Source: an uncultured Clostridia bacterium (lineage in GTDB: Bacteria > Bacillota > Clostridia > Oscillospirales > Oscillospiraceae). From it: 64,000 nt of DNA. A program made the position numbers and the translations under genes. Below the pieces are notes generated by a model that saw only the letters and a program-made list of their open reading frames with translations, was not told the DNA's origin and ran no database searches. This document shows positions 54,031 to 63,322 of this stretch, one piece after another; positions within the stretch are counted from its first letter, which is position 1, and each line of letters opens with the position of its first letter. The stretch is from contig CAMHMZ010000003.1 of NCBI GenBank assembly GCA_946186375.1, positions 86,905 to 150,904 on the forward strand, read 5' to 3'.

Positions 54031-55380
54031 ATGGATACCACAAGAGATTTTACCAGCGGGCCGATCGTCGGGCCGCTGATCCGGTTTTCTCTGCCGATCC
54101 TGGCGGCTCTGTTTCTGCAGGCGCTCTACGGCGCGGTGGATCTGCTGGTGGTGGGCAAATATGCGGCGACAGCCGACGTTTCTGGCGTCGCGGTCGGCTC
54201 ACAGATCATGATGACCGTCACCGGCCTCATCAGCTCCCTCGCCATGGGGAGCACGATCCTGCTGGGGCAGAAGCTGGGCATGCGAGCGGAGAAGGACTGC
54301 GGCAGCGTGATCGGTGTGAGCATCGCCTTCTTCGGGCTGGTGGGGCTTGTGCTGACGCTGCTGCTGCCGGCGCTTTCCGCAGTTCTGGCCAAACTTATGA
54401 ACGCTCCGGAGGAGGCTTTCCTGGAAACCCGGCAGTACCTTGCCATCTGCGGCGGCGGGAGCCTTGCCATCGTCGCCTACAACGTGCTGGGCAGCGTGAT
54501 GCGCGGCCTGGGCGATTCCCGCACGCCGCTCATGACAGTGGCCATTGCCTGCGCGGTCAATATCGCCGGAGATCTGCTGCTGGTGGCGGTCTTCCGTCTG
54601 GGTACGGCAGGGGCGGCGATCGCCACTGTGGCCGCCCAGCTCATCAGCGTTCTTGTCTGCTTTCTCGTGCTGCGCAGACGCGGTCTGCCCTTTCCCTTTT
54701 CGAGGCGGGAGGTCCGCTTTGACGGCGCTTCTCTCCGCCCGATGCTCCGCTTCGGCGCACCCATCGCCCTGCAGGACGTGCTGGTGAGTCTGAGCTTTCT
54801 CGTGATCCTCTCCATCGCCAACAGTCTGGGGCTGGCGGCCAGCGCGGGCGTTGGCGTGGCGGAAAAGGTCTGCGCCTTCATCATGCTGACGCCTGCCGCC
54901 TTTATGCAGGCCATGAGCGCCTATGTGGCCCAGAACCACGGCGCGGGGCGGGACGACCGGGCAATTCGGGGCCTTCGCATCGCCATCGCTCTCTCCACCG
55001 CCTTTGGCCTTGCGATGTTCTATCTGGCCTTCTTCCACGGCGATCTGCTCTGCGGGATTTTCGCCCGGGACGAGAGCGTTATCCTCGCGGGGGCGGATTA
55101 TCTCAAAGCCTACGCCATCGACTGTCTGTTCACCTGTTTCCTGTTCTGCTTCATCGGCTTTTATAACGGGCTGGGCTACACCGGCTTCGTTTCGGTGCAG
55201 GGCGTGGCGGCGGCCTTTCTGGTGCGCATCCCCGTGGCGATCCTCATGCGCCGCGTCCTCGGCACGCTCTTCGGCATCGGTCTGGGCGTACCCGTGGCGA
55301 CCGTGTTCCAGATTCTGGCCTGCTTTGTCTTCCTCGGGCATCTGAACCGGAAGCGATTGTTGAAACGGCAGGTCGGTTGA
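54031..55380 (+). CDS. MATE-family efflux transporter
   Basis: 12-TM protein; TSGPIVGPLIRFSLPILAALFLQALYGAVDLLVVGKY. Confidence 0.93.
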   Translation: MDTTRDFTSGPIVGPLIRFSLPILAALFLQALYGAVDLLVVGKYAATADVSGVAVGSQIMMTVTGLISSLAMGSTILLGQKLGMRAEKDCGSVIGVSIAFFGLVGLVLTLLLPALSAVLAKLMNAPEEAFLETRQYLAICGGGSLAIVAYNVLGSVMRGLGDSRTPLMTVAIACAVNIAGDLLLVAVFRLGTAGAAIATVAAQLISVLVCFLVLRRRGLPFPFSRREVRFDGASLRPMLRFGAPIALQDVLVSLSFLVILSIANSLGLAASAGVGVAEKVCAFIMLTPAAFMQAMSAYVAQNHGAGRDDRAIRGLRIAIALSTAFGLAMFYLAFFHGDLLCGIFARDESVILAGADYLKAYAIDCLFTCFLFCFIGFYNGLGYTGFVSVQGVAAAFLVRIPVAILMRRVLGTLFGIGLGVPVATVFQILACFVFLGHLNRKRLLKRQVG

Positions 55381-55488
55381 GAAGGGAGCAGTTCTCCTCG
55401 CCACGGTGGAAAAGCCGCCGAAAACATGATACAATAACGGAGCGATTGCAAGTTGACGAAAGCTTCAAATCTTACAGGAGGGAACGCA

Positions 55489-56142
55489 ATGCTTAGAAAG
55501 ATCATCAAAATCGACGAAGAACGCTGCAGCGGCTGCGGGCTGTGCGCCAAGGCCTGCCATGAGGGCGCGATCGACATCGTAAACGGCAAGGCAAAGCTGA
55601 TGCGGGAGCATTTCTGCGACGGCTTTGGCGATTGTCTGCCCGCCTGTCCGATGAACGCCATTTCCTTTGAGATGCGGGAGGCCCCCGGCTATGATGAGCA
55701 GGCCGTTTGGGAGGCCGGGCGCAGAAAAGAGGCCAAAAAGCCGGAGGACGCAGGCGGAGACGCCCCCAACGCGCTGAACAACTGGCCCGTGCAGCTGTTT
55801 CTCGTCAGCCCCACGTCCCCCGTCTTTCACGGCTGCGAGCTGCTGATCGCGGCTGACTGCACAGCCTACGCCTACGGGAACTTCCACCGGGACTTTGCCG
55901 CCGGCCGGACGACCGTGATCGCCTGTCCCAAGCAGCGGGAACACGATCAGGCCGGGAAGCTGACCGCCATCTTCCGGGAAAACGAGATCCGCTCCGTCAC
56001 GCTCGTGCGCATGTTCGTGCCCTGCTGCGGCGGGCTGGAGTACGCGGTCTGTCAGGCGCTGGCGGAATGCGGGAAGCCGATCCCTCTGCGGATCGTTACC
56101 ATCGGCGCAGACGGCAAGGTACTGAAAGAGGAGATATTCTAA
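55489..56142 (+). CDS. 4Fe-4S dicluster ferredoxin-like protein
   Basis: CSGCGLCAKACHEGAI...CDGFGDCLPACPMNAI; RBS AGGAGG. Confidence 0.92.
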   Translation: MLRKIIKIDEERCSGCGLCAKACHEGAIDIVNGKAKLMREHFCDGFGDCLPACPMNAISFEMREAPGYDEQAVWEAGRRKEAKKPEDAGGDAPNALNNWPVQLFLVSPTSPVFHGCELLIAADCTAYAYGNFHRDFAAGRTTVIACPKQREHDQAGKLTAIFRENEIRSVTLVRMFVPCCGGLEYAVCQALAECGKPIPLRIVTIGADGKVLKEEIF

Positions 56143-56828
56143 ATCAAAACCACCGGTTGAATGAACCGGTGGTTTTGATTATATTCGGCGTCTGCCAGCC
56201 GAACCAGCTCTTTGCCCAGCTGCCGGGCTTTTTCCAGATCCAGCGGGAACTGCTTTTCGTGGTGGGCCATCTTGTGCTCGGCGTTGAAGCCCGCCATGCT
56301 GAACTTGCTGTAGTCCTTGACCTGCAGCGTGTCAAAGCTGCAGAGCGTCTGCACCTTGCCGTTGAGACTGCGGAAGGCGTTTGCCTGTTCGGTCAGCCTT
56401 TTCTTATACTGCAGCTGATAATAAGCCTGGGGCGCGTTCATCGTGAAGATCACGCCCACGTTCACCTTGCCGGTGAAATAGTTGCTGTAATCATCGTAGA
56501 ACAGCGTGCAGAAGTGCAGCCTCTCCACGAAGGCGTGGAACTGGCTGGTGGTGTCGCCGAGATAAATGGGCGAGCCGATCAGCAGCACGTCGGCGGCAAA
56601 GACCCGGTCGAGCAGCGGGCTGAGCTCGTCCTTCCAGAAGCACCTGCAGCGCTCTCCGTCCTTGCGCTTGCACAGAAGGCAGCTGCGGCAGCCGGTGAAG
56701 CTCAGATCATAGAGGTCGACGTATTCGGTCTCGGCTCCGGCCTCCTCCGCGCCCTTCCGGGCCGCCTTCAGAAGCTGCGCCGTGTTCCAGTTCTTGCGGG
56801 GACTTGCGTTGAGTATGATGGCTTTCAT
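56139..56828 (-). CDS. Flavodoxin-fold NAD(P)H-dependent FMN reductase-like protein
   Basis: MKAIILNASPRKNWNTAQLLKAARKGAEEAG...SPIYLGDTTSQFHAFVERL. Confidence 0.9.
   Translation of the reverse strand: MKAIILNASPRKNWNTAQLLKAARKGAEEAGAETEYVDLYDLSFTGCRSCLLCKRKDGERCRCFWKDELSPLLDRVFAADVLLIGSPIYLGDTTSQFHAFVERLHFCTLFYDDYSNYFTGKVNVGVIFTMNAPQAYYQLQYKKRLTEQANAFRSLNGKVQTLCSFDTLQVKDYSKFSMAGFNAEHKMAHHEKQFPLDLEKARQLGKELVRLADAEYNQNHRFIQPVVLI
56144..56181. terminator. Bidirectional terminator inside the 3' end of the flavodoxin CDS
   Basis: AATCAAAACCACCGGTTgaatgAACCGGTGGTTTTGATT. Confidence 0.8.
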
Positions 56829-56860
56829 CGTGTTCTCCTCCCCATAGGGTTCTTGGTGCT

Positions 56861-57280
56861 TTATGCTTTATGATACCCGGAAAGCGTCCCGGTGTCCAGC
56901 CGCCCTGCGGCAGATCTGCGGGCCATAACAGGAGACGCTCCCGACAAGCCGGAGATCAATCGTCTTGTTTTGCTTTTTTGGGGTTTCCTTTCCGGCAGTT
57001 CCGCAAGCATGGCCTCCAGTAATTCTGCGATCAGATCCGCATCTTCAAATCTGTCAAATACGTGCATCAGCGTCTTTGAGCCTTCGTAAGGATAGCGCAG
57101 TTCCGAGCCGGCAAGAAGTCTGTCCGACGTCGGCGTTCTCTTTAAAAACAGTTCCTTACCTCCGATATCGCCGATCAGTTTACCGTTAAGGTACACAAGA
57201 TATCCGCCCATCATGGGTTTGATGACAAGCTCGCCGGCTGCGGAAAAACACTCCCGCACATATTCGTTACATTCATTCAC
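56861..57280 (-). CDS. TfoX N-terminal-domain family protein
   Basis: KPMMGGYLVYLNGKLIGDIGGKELFLKRTP; PYEGSKTLMHV. Confidence 0.8.
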   Translation of the reverse strand: MNECNEYVRECFSAAGELVIKPMMGGYLVYLNGKLIGDIGGKELFLKRTPTSDRLLAGSELRYPYEGSKTLMHVFDRFEDADLIAELLEAMLAELPERKPQKSKTRRLISGLSGASPVMARRSAAGRLDTGTLSGYHKA

Positions 57281-57310
57281 GATGGCTGCCTCCGCAAATT
57301 CCGCTTGGCC

Positions 57311-57895
57311 TCAGCTCGTATAAGCGCTCTCCGCCGTGCTGCGGAACTTCTGCCCGGAAAGCCGCTCCAGAAGTTCCTTCGCTTCCCGAACGACTTCTTC
57401 ATTCCCGTTGTATCGTACAAGCGTGCCCAGCATATTCTCCAGCTCTCCCCTGTATACGGGTCCGGGCTCATTCTCGTCCTCTTCCGCGCTCCATGTGCTG
57501 TTTCCGCTGCGCCAAGGAGCCATGCCGGGGACAGCTCTTTCTGCAAGGGACGGGAGAGCATCCTTCATACAGGCCAGCATTCTGAGGATCTGGGTATCGT
57601 CTTCCGATTCCAGGATCTCTTCGATCAGGTCGGTCCCCCACTCCAGACACTTTTTCTCTAAAAGCCCATACTTTTCAGAATAATGTCCGAACGGTCCGTC
57701 CACCTCTTCCAGGCTTGTGACGCTTGCGATGTCGTCTTGATAAAACAGCATCGGGTTAAGAAGCAAAGCCTCCTGATCGCGGCCGTATTCATGAAAAACA
57801 TATTCCCGGCCGCAATACGATACGATCCCCTCATAGATCTCTCCCGAGGCGGTGAGGATCCTTACACATTTGTTGTCAAAGCTTTTCAGTTCCAT
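57311..57895 (-). CDS. Uncharacterised protein with N-terminal SH3/Sm-like segment (distant paralogue of 51531-52196)
   Basis: MELKSFDNKCVRILTASGEIYEGIVSYCGREYVFHEYGRDQEALLLNPMLFYQDDIASVTSLEEV. Confidence 0.6.
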   Translation of the reverse strand: MELKSFDNKCVRILTASGEIYEGIVSYCGREYVFHEYGRDQEALLLNPMLFYQDDIASVTSLEEVDGPFGHYSEKYGLLEKKCLEWGTDLIEEILESEDDTQILRMLACMKDALPSLAERAVPGMAPWRSGNSTWSAEEDENEPGPVYRGELENMLGTLVRYNGNEEVVREAKELLERLSGQKFRSTAESAYTS

Positions 57896-57966
57896 ATCTG
57901 TATCCAAAGAAAACTCATTTCGCTTTCAACCGCATTCCGTTCTTCCTTAACGCCGCGGCGAGTATT

Positions 57967-58674
57967 TCAGCTCTGCAGGACGCGCCTGATGGCGGCCAGC
58001 AGAAGAAGGTGCCCCGGATAAAAGATGTAAAACAACCACTTCAGTCCTTTCCCTTTCTGCCCGTTATACAGGGCAAGGGGGATAAAGCTGAAGCCTGTAG
58101 CGGCATAATAGCCCATCGTCCTCGTGAGGGCAAGAAAGGCCACGCCCACGCCGCTCCGGAGCAGCGGATGCTTCTGCCGGAGCGCGTAAAACAGGAACAC
58201 CGCAAGGACCGCGAAGACGGTGTAATCCGCACGCAGCAGCAGTGCCAGGACGGCGACCCCCGCGACGGCGAACACGCCCAGAGCGGTTTTGACGACGGGT
58301 ACCCGCTCTCCTTCCGGGCTGCTCCCGCCCCGGATCCGGTCGAACAGCATCAGCGCTGCGACGGCGAGAAAGAAGCTCAGCATGATGTTCTGATGTCCCG
58401 GCCCGAGCCTGCCTTCAAAAGCCAGATCAAAGGGGAGCTCACTGATCAGAGCAAAAAGGCCGAGGCGGCCAAGGTATTTCGTTTTGTCCCTTGTATGCGC
58501 AAAGCCTTCCGCGACGCAAAAAGAAAAGATGGGCATGGCCAGCCTGCCGATCATTCTGGGCCACATGAGATCGGGAAAGAACATATCGCCCACGTGATCG
58601 AATACCATGCTGATCATGGCGATGATTTTCAGTGTGGTCCCGTCCAGTATCTGATGTTTTTTCCCGCTGCTCAT
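57967..58674 (-). CDS. TraX-family membrane protein
   Basis: DGTTLKIIAMISMVFDHVG...RMIGRLAMPIFSFCVAEGFAHTRDKTKYLGRLGLFALISELPFDL. Confidence 0.85.
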   Translation of the reverse strand: MSSGKKHQILDGTTLKIIAMISMVFDHVGDMFFPDLMWPRMIGRLAMPIFSFCVAEGFAHTRDKTKYLGRLGLFALISELPFDLAFEGRLGPGHQNIMLSFFLAVAALMLFDRIRGGSSPEGERVPVVKTALGVFAVAGVAVLALLLRADYTVFAVLAVFLFYALRQKHPLLRSGVGVAFLALTRTMGYYAATGFSFIPLALYNGQKGKGLKWLFYIFYPGHLLLLAAIRRVLQS

Positions 58675-58817
58675 CTGCACCGCCCCGCAAGAAGCATATT
58701 TTCTTGGATTATACCACACTCCCCGGTCTTGCGAAAGCCCGAAACGGTGAAAACAGGCAGGCGGGAGCTTATCCTGCAACAGCCGAGTCGAAACGATCCA
58801 TGAATCCCCCACCGCTC

Positions 58818-58885
58818 TATGACAACGAAAAGAAGAAAGCACAGAACCGGGATCATCCATCCGTTTCTGTGCTTTCCTTCTGTTA
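58818..58885 (-). terminator. Terminator downstream of a small MEKFIPY... ORF
   Basis: GAAAGCACAGAAaCGGatggatgatCCCGGTTCTGTGCTTTCTTCTTTT on reverse strand. Confidence 0.7.
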
Positions 58886-59007
58886 TAGGCTTTCGAGTTT
58901 GCAGGCCTGCGGGTCACCGGGCTGATGGCCCAGAGCGTCCGTCTGCCTGCGTCCAGCTCCCGCTTCTTCTTTTTCGAGAGCTTCGCATACGGGATAAACT
59001 TCTCCAT
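58860..59007 (-). CDS. Small conserved-looking protein, open in frame into TraX
   Basis: MEKFIPYAKLSKKKKRELDAGRRTLWAISPVTRRPANSKAYNRRKAQK...; no stop before the terminator. Confidence 0.4.
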
Positions 59008-59084
59008 GCTGGGGTACCTCCTTCTGTTGTATAAATCAGCGTATCATTTTCCTGGCCGCAAGTCAACATGGAGCGAAATGAAAG

Positions 59085-59243
59085 GTAAACGATGATTAAA
59101 TCGGCAAGAGCGGATCCCGAGAAAATTTGTGTTCTGATGATGGCACTTTTTTGCAGGAATACTTTGTGTATTTCAAGAAAAAGTGACGAAATCAGGGCGC
59201 AAATTTTCCGGGAGGCGCCGCAGGCGATTTGATCAGCGTTTAC
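59085..59243. mobile_element. Element C: 159-bp MITE-like palindromic element
   Basis: Identical (159/159 by eye) to the reverse complement of element B; flanked by direct AAAG. Confidence 0.85.
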
Positions 59244-59250
59244 AAAGAAA

Positions 59251-59336
59251 CTATATAGCAAAAACCGCCTCGAAACAGTATATTTTAAGACGATTTCTGC
59301 CTGCCTTGCGGTAAAGGGCGTCTGTCCCGAGGTTTA
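59251..59336. repeat. Hairpin repeat copy 1 (AAATCGTCTTGAAA family)
   Basis: CTATATAGCAAAAACCGCCTCGAAACAGTATATTTTAAGACGATTTCTGCCTG...TGTCCCGAGGTTT. Confidence 0.65.
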
Positions 59337-59458
59337 GAATTATGTCAACTTGATCGCCGTGCGATCCCCAGCTTCCGGGTCTGCATCTGCTCTGCAGAGC
59401 AAGTACCGGCCGGTTCCTTCTTTCGCTGCTCACGGTTCAGACGGGCGTGTGTATTTGA

Positions 59459-60659
59459 TTATTCCAGACCTTCCACAGTCGTGCAGCCGCTAAATCTTGA
59501 AAACCGCGTCACTGCATGATCCATGGCGGTCTGAACTCTTTTGGTCAGACGGATACCGGGTTCAAACCAGATGTTTTTTACACGGAGGGTCCTGCCCTTA
59601 TAATCCGCCGTCATCTCAATTCGCCCGATAAACCGTACACCCCAGAGTATTGGTAAAGTATAGCAGCCATACTTTCGCTTGTCTGCAGGCGTGTAAATCT
59701 CCCAGGAATAGCGGAAGTCCCAGAGCGCGGCGATCATGGCCTTGTCCCAAAGCATGGGATCCAGAGGCGCCATAAACTCCAAACGCGGCTTGCTGTCGAT
59801 CTTTTCCGCAATGACATCCTGCATCAGGGGATCATCCTCTGAACGATAATACAACGGGGATTTGATCCCTTCTACTCGGGCCGGCAGAATTGCGCCGGAG
59901 GCCTCCAGCGCGGAAAAGGCCTGCCTGCGCTGATCCGCCTTCATAGGGATGCCCAAAAAGGCAGATGAATTCTTATCCCAAAGCAATCCAAGCGCACCGA
60001 TACGTCGGAGAACACGCCAGCAAAGAAATGCTTTCTCGTCTTCATACGGAGCGGCTGCCAAAAGCAAGGATGGATCGAGATAACGCTCGGCCAGGTCATA
60101 GAACTTGCGGGAACCGGTTTTATGATGGATCACGAGAGTCCCGTCGGTATAAAGCTGTTCAAGTACAGAACGGGCTGCCTTTGAATTCTTATGCCAGTTT
60201 CCGCTCCAATGCATGGATGAATGCCAGAAAAGCTCCCCATCAAGGGGAAGCGTGTCGCTTGAGACCGGACCGTTTGCCCGAATATAGGTGAGCGCTTCAC
60301 GCTCCAGCTCGGCAAATCCGGGAAAACTTTCCCCATGAATGCGGCTTAACTCTCGAACGGAAGAGAAATACGGCCAATCCTCCGTGGGCCAGATAGAAAG
60401 CTCCTTATCCACATAGTCTACAAGTAATCGGTCCCGGTATAACAACTCTTCCAGCATGGTTTTTTGAAAGCCTTTGACGCGGGACTGAAGTGTTAACTCC
60501 GCATTTTTCCCGCACACGTCAACAGGATCAAACTGAATACATCCTGCCTGCCGGATATAGTCATACGCCCCTTTCTTGCCCGAAAAGCGATACCCGCCCA
60601 ATAAGCCCTGTTTGGCAAGGATGAATTGTCTTGCTTGTGTTATTGTCAATTCAATCATA
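59459..60659 (-). CDS. Winged-helix protein, YcaQ-like
   Basis: MIELTITQARQFILAKQGLLGGYRFSGKKGAYDYIRQAGCIQFDPVDVCGKNAELTLQSRV. Confidence 0.85.
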
Positions 60660-60743
60660 CCGACATTTCTCCATTCTGTTCCGGGAGCAGGCAGAATTCT
60701 TCCAAAAGGTTGGACTGAGTATACCATGAGTCGGCAGCTGTAA

Positions 60744-60790
60744 CAACAGAAATCGTCTTGAAGCAAAGCATTTCAAGACGATTTCTGGCA
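60744..60790. repeat. Hairpin repeat copy 2
   Basis: AACAGAAATCGTCTTGAAgcaaagcaTTTCAAGACGATTTCTG. Confidence 0.75.
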
Positions 60791-61068
60791 GGGGAAGAAG
60801 GCTTCGAACAGAATTTGGGTATTTTTCGATACTTTTAAACGTCATTTTACGTCAATTTTGCTATTTTTAAGAACTTTTCTAAACCGGTCTGACCACTGCA
60901 TTTTTTTAGGTTCAATAAGTTGGGGGTCAAGCAAGGGGTCGAAACGCACTCTGAAGGCGGTTCGCCGAGTGTCCTGATTTGCATTTGCATATATTCATTT
61001 TTCGGCTTGTTTTCCCCTCCACCACCAAGAACAGAATCAACCATTTGACTTGAAAAGGAGTACTGATT

Positions 61069-61416
61069 ATGGATCTGGCATATACCCGAAACGGGGACAA
61101 TCTGTTCCCCGCTCTCTACCTCGAAGACGAGAATCTGCCCATCGGGAAATACGGCCTGTTGCGAAAGAGCTACCTGAAAGAACACAAGCGCGGATGGTAT
61201 TCCAGCCTGCTGCTGACCGGCAAGCTGGACGCGCATCTGGCCGAGATCGACCACAGTTGCAATGAACGCATTGAACTTATTATGAATCAACTGGCTAGGC
61301 GCGAGGGCGTGACCGAAGCACTCAAAGCCTCCGATCAGATGGAGTGGGTCAGACGCATGAACAGCATCCGGGCTAGAGCGGAGGAAATCGTTTTGAGCGA
61401 ATTGGTTTACTGCTGA
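61069..61416 (+). CDS. tnpV: TnpV-family transposon-associated protein
   Basis: MDLAYTRNGDNLFPALYLEDENLPIGKYGLLRKSYLKEHKRGWYSSLLLTGKLDAHLAEID. Confidence 0.8.
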   Translation: MDLAYTRNGDNLFPALYLEDENLPIGKYGLLRKSYLKEHKRGWYSSLLLTGKLDAHLAEIDHSCNERIELIMNQLARREGVTEALKASDQMEWVRRMNSIRARAEEIVLSELVYC

Positions 61417-61426
61417 TGGAATGGTT

Positions 61427-61460
61427 TGAGCCCGTGACAAATCGTCACGGGCTCATTTTG
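61427..61460 (+). terminator. Rho-independent terminator
   Basis: GAGCCCGTGACaaatcGTCACGGGCTCATTTT. Confidence 0.85.
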
Positions 61461-61536
61461 TGTGTTTCTTTTTGCGTTCAAACAACGCTTTGTTCAAACG
61501 CCCTATACACGTCACTTTTGGAGGCTAATCTTTCTC

Positions 61537-61622
61537 ATATATAGCAAAAATCGTCTTGAAACGAAACATTTCAAGACGATTTCTGTCTGTGTTGCACCAA
61601 ACGGTGTCCAGACGAGGGTTTT
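61537..61622. repeat. Hairpin repeat copy 3
   Basis: ATATATAGCAAAAATCGTCTTGAAACGAAACATTTCAAGACGATTTCTGTCTGTGTTGC...CGAGGGTTT. Confidence 0.75.
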
Positions 61623-61733
61623 ACTACCAGAAGGTGCCTGATATTATGTAAACTATTTGTCGGGCCGTGCGTCTCGTTTTTTGCCGAGATATACAGCCGT
61701 CTATTATCATGTGATTGCTTTTTTCGGAGCAGA

Positions 61734-62645
61734 TCATTTTCTGCGTGTTCCCGTGTTCTCCGAGCCGCGGATCTCCTCGTGATAGAAATAGTCCACGATC
61801 ACAGGATGCCCCTGTGGCACTCTGCCGTAAGGCATCTCGTTGTCCACAAAGGGACAGTCATACCGTTTTGCCATGGCTTCAGCTCTGGCCTCGAGTCCTT
61901 CAAAGTAGCTCCGGTCTTTCTTGTTGTAGATCGCATCGTACAACCCGACCAGTTCCGGCCTCTTCTCCGCGATATAGTCCATGATCGTCTTTTTGAAGCC
62001 TCCGCGCAGATTCAGATTTTCCAGCCAGAACAGATCACACTGATCCTTGACGCGCTCGAAGATCGCCTCAAAGTCCGTGATGCCGGGAAAGACCGGGGAG
62101 ACAAAGCAGACCGTGCGGATTCCCGCATCGTAGACCTTTTTCATGGCGGACAGGCGGCGCTCGATGGAAACAGCGGAATCCATGTCGTCCTTAAACGCCT
62201 CGTCCAGCGTATTGATCGACCAGGAGACGGTGACCTGCCCCAATTCCTTGAGCAGATCGAGGTCCCGCACAACAAGGTCCGACTTGGTGCAGATCAGGAT
62301 ATCCGCACCGCTGCCGCGAAGCTGTTCCAGAAGCTTTCTGGTATTCTGAAAGACCTCCTCCTGGGGATTGTAGCCATCGGTGACAGAGCCGATCACCACG
62401 CGCTGTCCGGCGTATTTCCGAGGATTCTTGATCTCCGGCCAGTGCTTGACATCCAAAAACGTGCCCCATTCCTCCGTATGCCCGGTGAAGCGCTTCATGA
62501 AGCTTGCGTAGCAATACCTGCAAGCGTGGGTACAGCCCACATAGGGATTGACCGAATAGCCGCCCACTGGCAGGCTGGATTTGGTCATGATATCTTTGGT
62601 TTCGACCTCTCCGATCAAAATGCCGTCCATCATCATTTGCGCCAT
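61734..62645 (-). CDS. SPL-type radical SAM protein ('radical SAM mobile pair' B-like)
   Basis: NPYVGCTHACRYCYASFMKRF; IGSVTDGYNPQEE; ADILICTKSDLVVRDLDLL. Confidence 0.85.
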   Translation of the reverse strand: MAQMMMDGILIGEVETKDIMTKSSLPVGGYSVNPYVGCTHACRYCYASFMKRFTGHTEEWGTFLDVKHWPEIKNPRKYAGQRVVIGSVTDGYNPQEEVFQNTRKLLEQLRGSGADILICTKSDLVVRDLDLLKELGQVTVSWSINTLDEAFKDDMDSAVSIERRLSAMKKVYDAGIRTVCFVSPVFPGITDFEAIFERVKDQCDLFWLENLNLRGGFKKTIMDYIAEKRPELVGLYDAIYNKKDRSYFEGLEARAEAMAKRYDCPFVDNEMPYGRVPQGHPVIVDYFYHEEIRGSENTGTRRK

Positions 62646-63322
62646 GCTTTCTGTTCCTCCAACACCTTGTTGAACGGTTCCGGGAGTTCCTGAACCATGC
62701 TTTCCTCCCCCATGATTGGAAGAAGATCCTCCTTCCAGAACACGGGGATATTCCTCACGTGCGCCTGCTCTGTCAAAGACCTGGCCCAAGCAGGGTCCGT
62801 ATGCACCTTCCGGCTCTGCGCACCAGTCATCGTGCCCACCACGAGCCAGCCAATCCCTTGCAGATCCACCTCGCCGGGATCGTCGAACAGCGGTTCAAAG
62901 GTGACGTGATAGTGCTTCGCGCGGACATTCTTTCGCAGCGCGTCGATCCGCCACAGATCGGCCCGTCTTGTGACCGTCACACCGAACCACGCGTTATCCA
63001 GCTCACAGTCGATGTTCAGCAGATCGGGCCGCTTGGACAGAAACAGAAATTGATGCTGCGGGTTGGCCCGCATTTTGGCGAGCACTTCCTCCAGCCATTC
63101 CGGCTTCCAGACACAGAGGTCGCTCATGCCCGTGAGCAGAAAATTCTGCGGGCGGGGCTTTTCCATCAGCCGCAGCTTTCCCGGATAAAACTCTGGCTTT
63201 GAAAAATCGTCGAGCATGTGATAGCGCTTTACATTATTGCGGGCATAACAGTAGTCGCAGCCCACCGTACAGCCGATCACGAGGTTCATGTTTTGGATCT
63301 GATCCTTGATACAGACGCTCAT
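62633..63322 (-). CDS. Phage Gp37/Gp68-like radical SAM protein ('radical SAM mobile pair' A-like)
   Basis: MNLVIGCTVGCDYCYARNNVKRYHMLDDFSKPEFYPGKL; QFLFLSKRPDLL; ovrlaps both neighbours. Confidence 0.82.
   Translation of the reverse strand: MSVCIKDQIQNMNLVIGCTVGCDYCYARNNVKRYHMLDDFSKPEFYPGKLRLMEKPRPQNFLLTGMSDLCVWKPEWLEEVLAKMRANPQHQFLFLSKRPDLLNIDCELDNAWFGVTVTRRADLWRIDALRKNVRAKHYHVTFEPLFDDPGEVDLQGIGWLVVGTMTGAQSRKVHTDPAWARSLTEQAHVRNIPVFWKEDLLPIMGEESMVQELPEPFNKVLEEQKAWRK

Noticed and set aside
60821-61068. Possible retron or DGR in the AT-rich region before tnpV
   Set aside because: No reverse transcriptase ORF nearby and no template/variable repeat pair visible.
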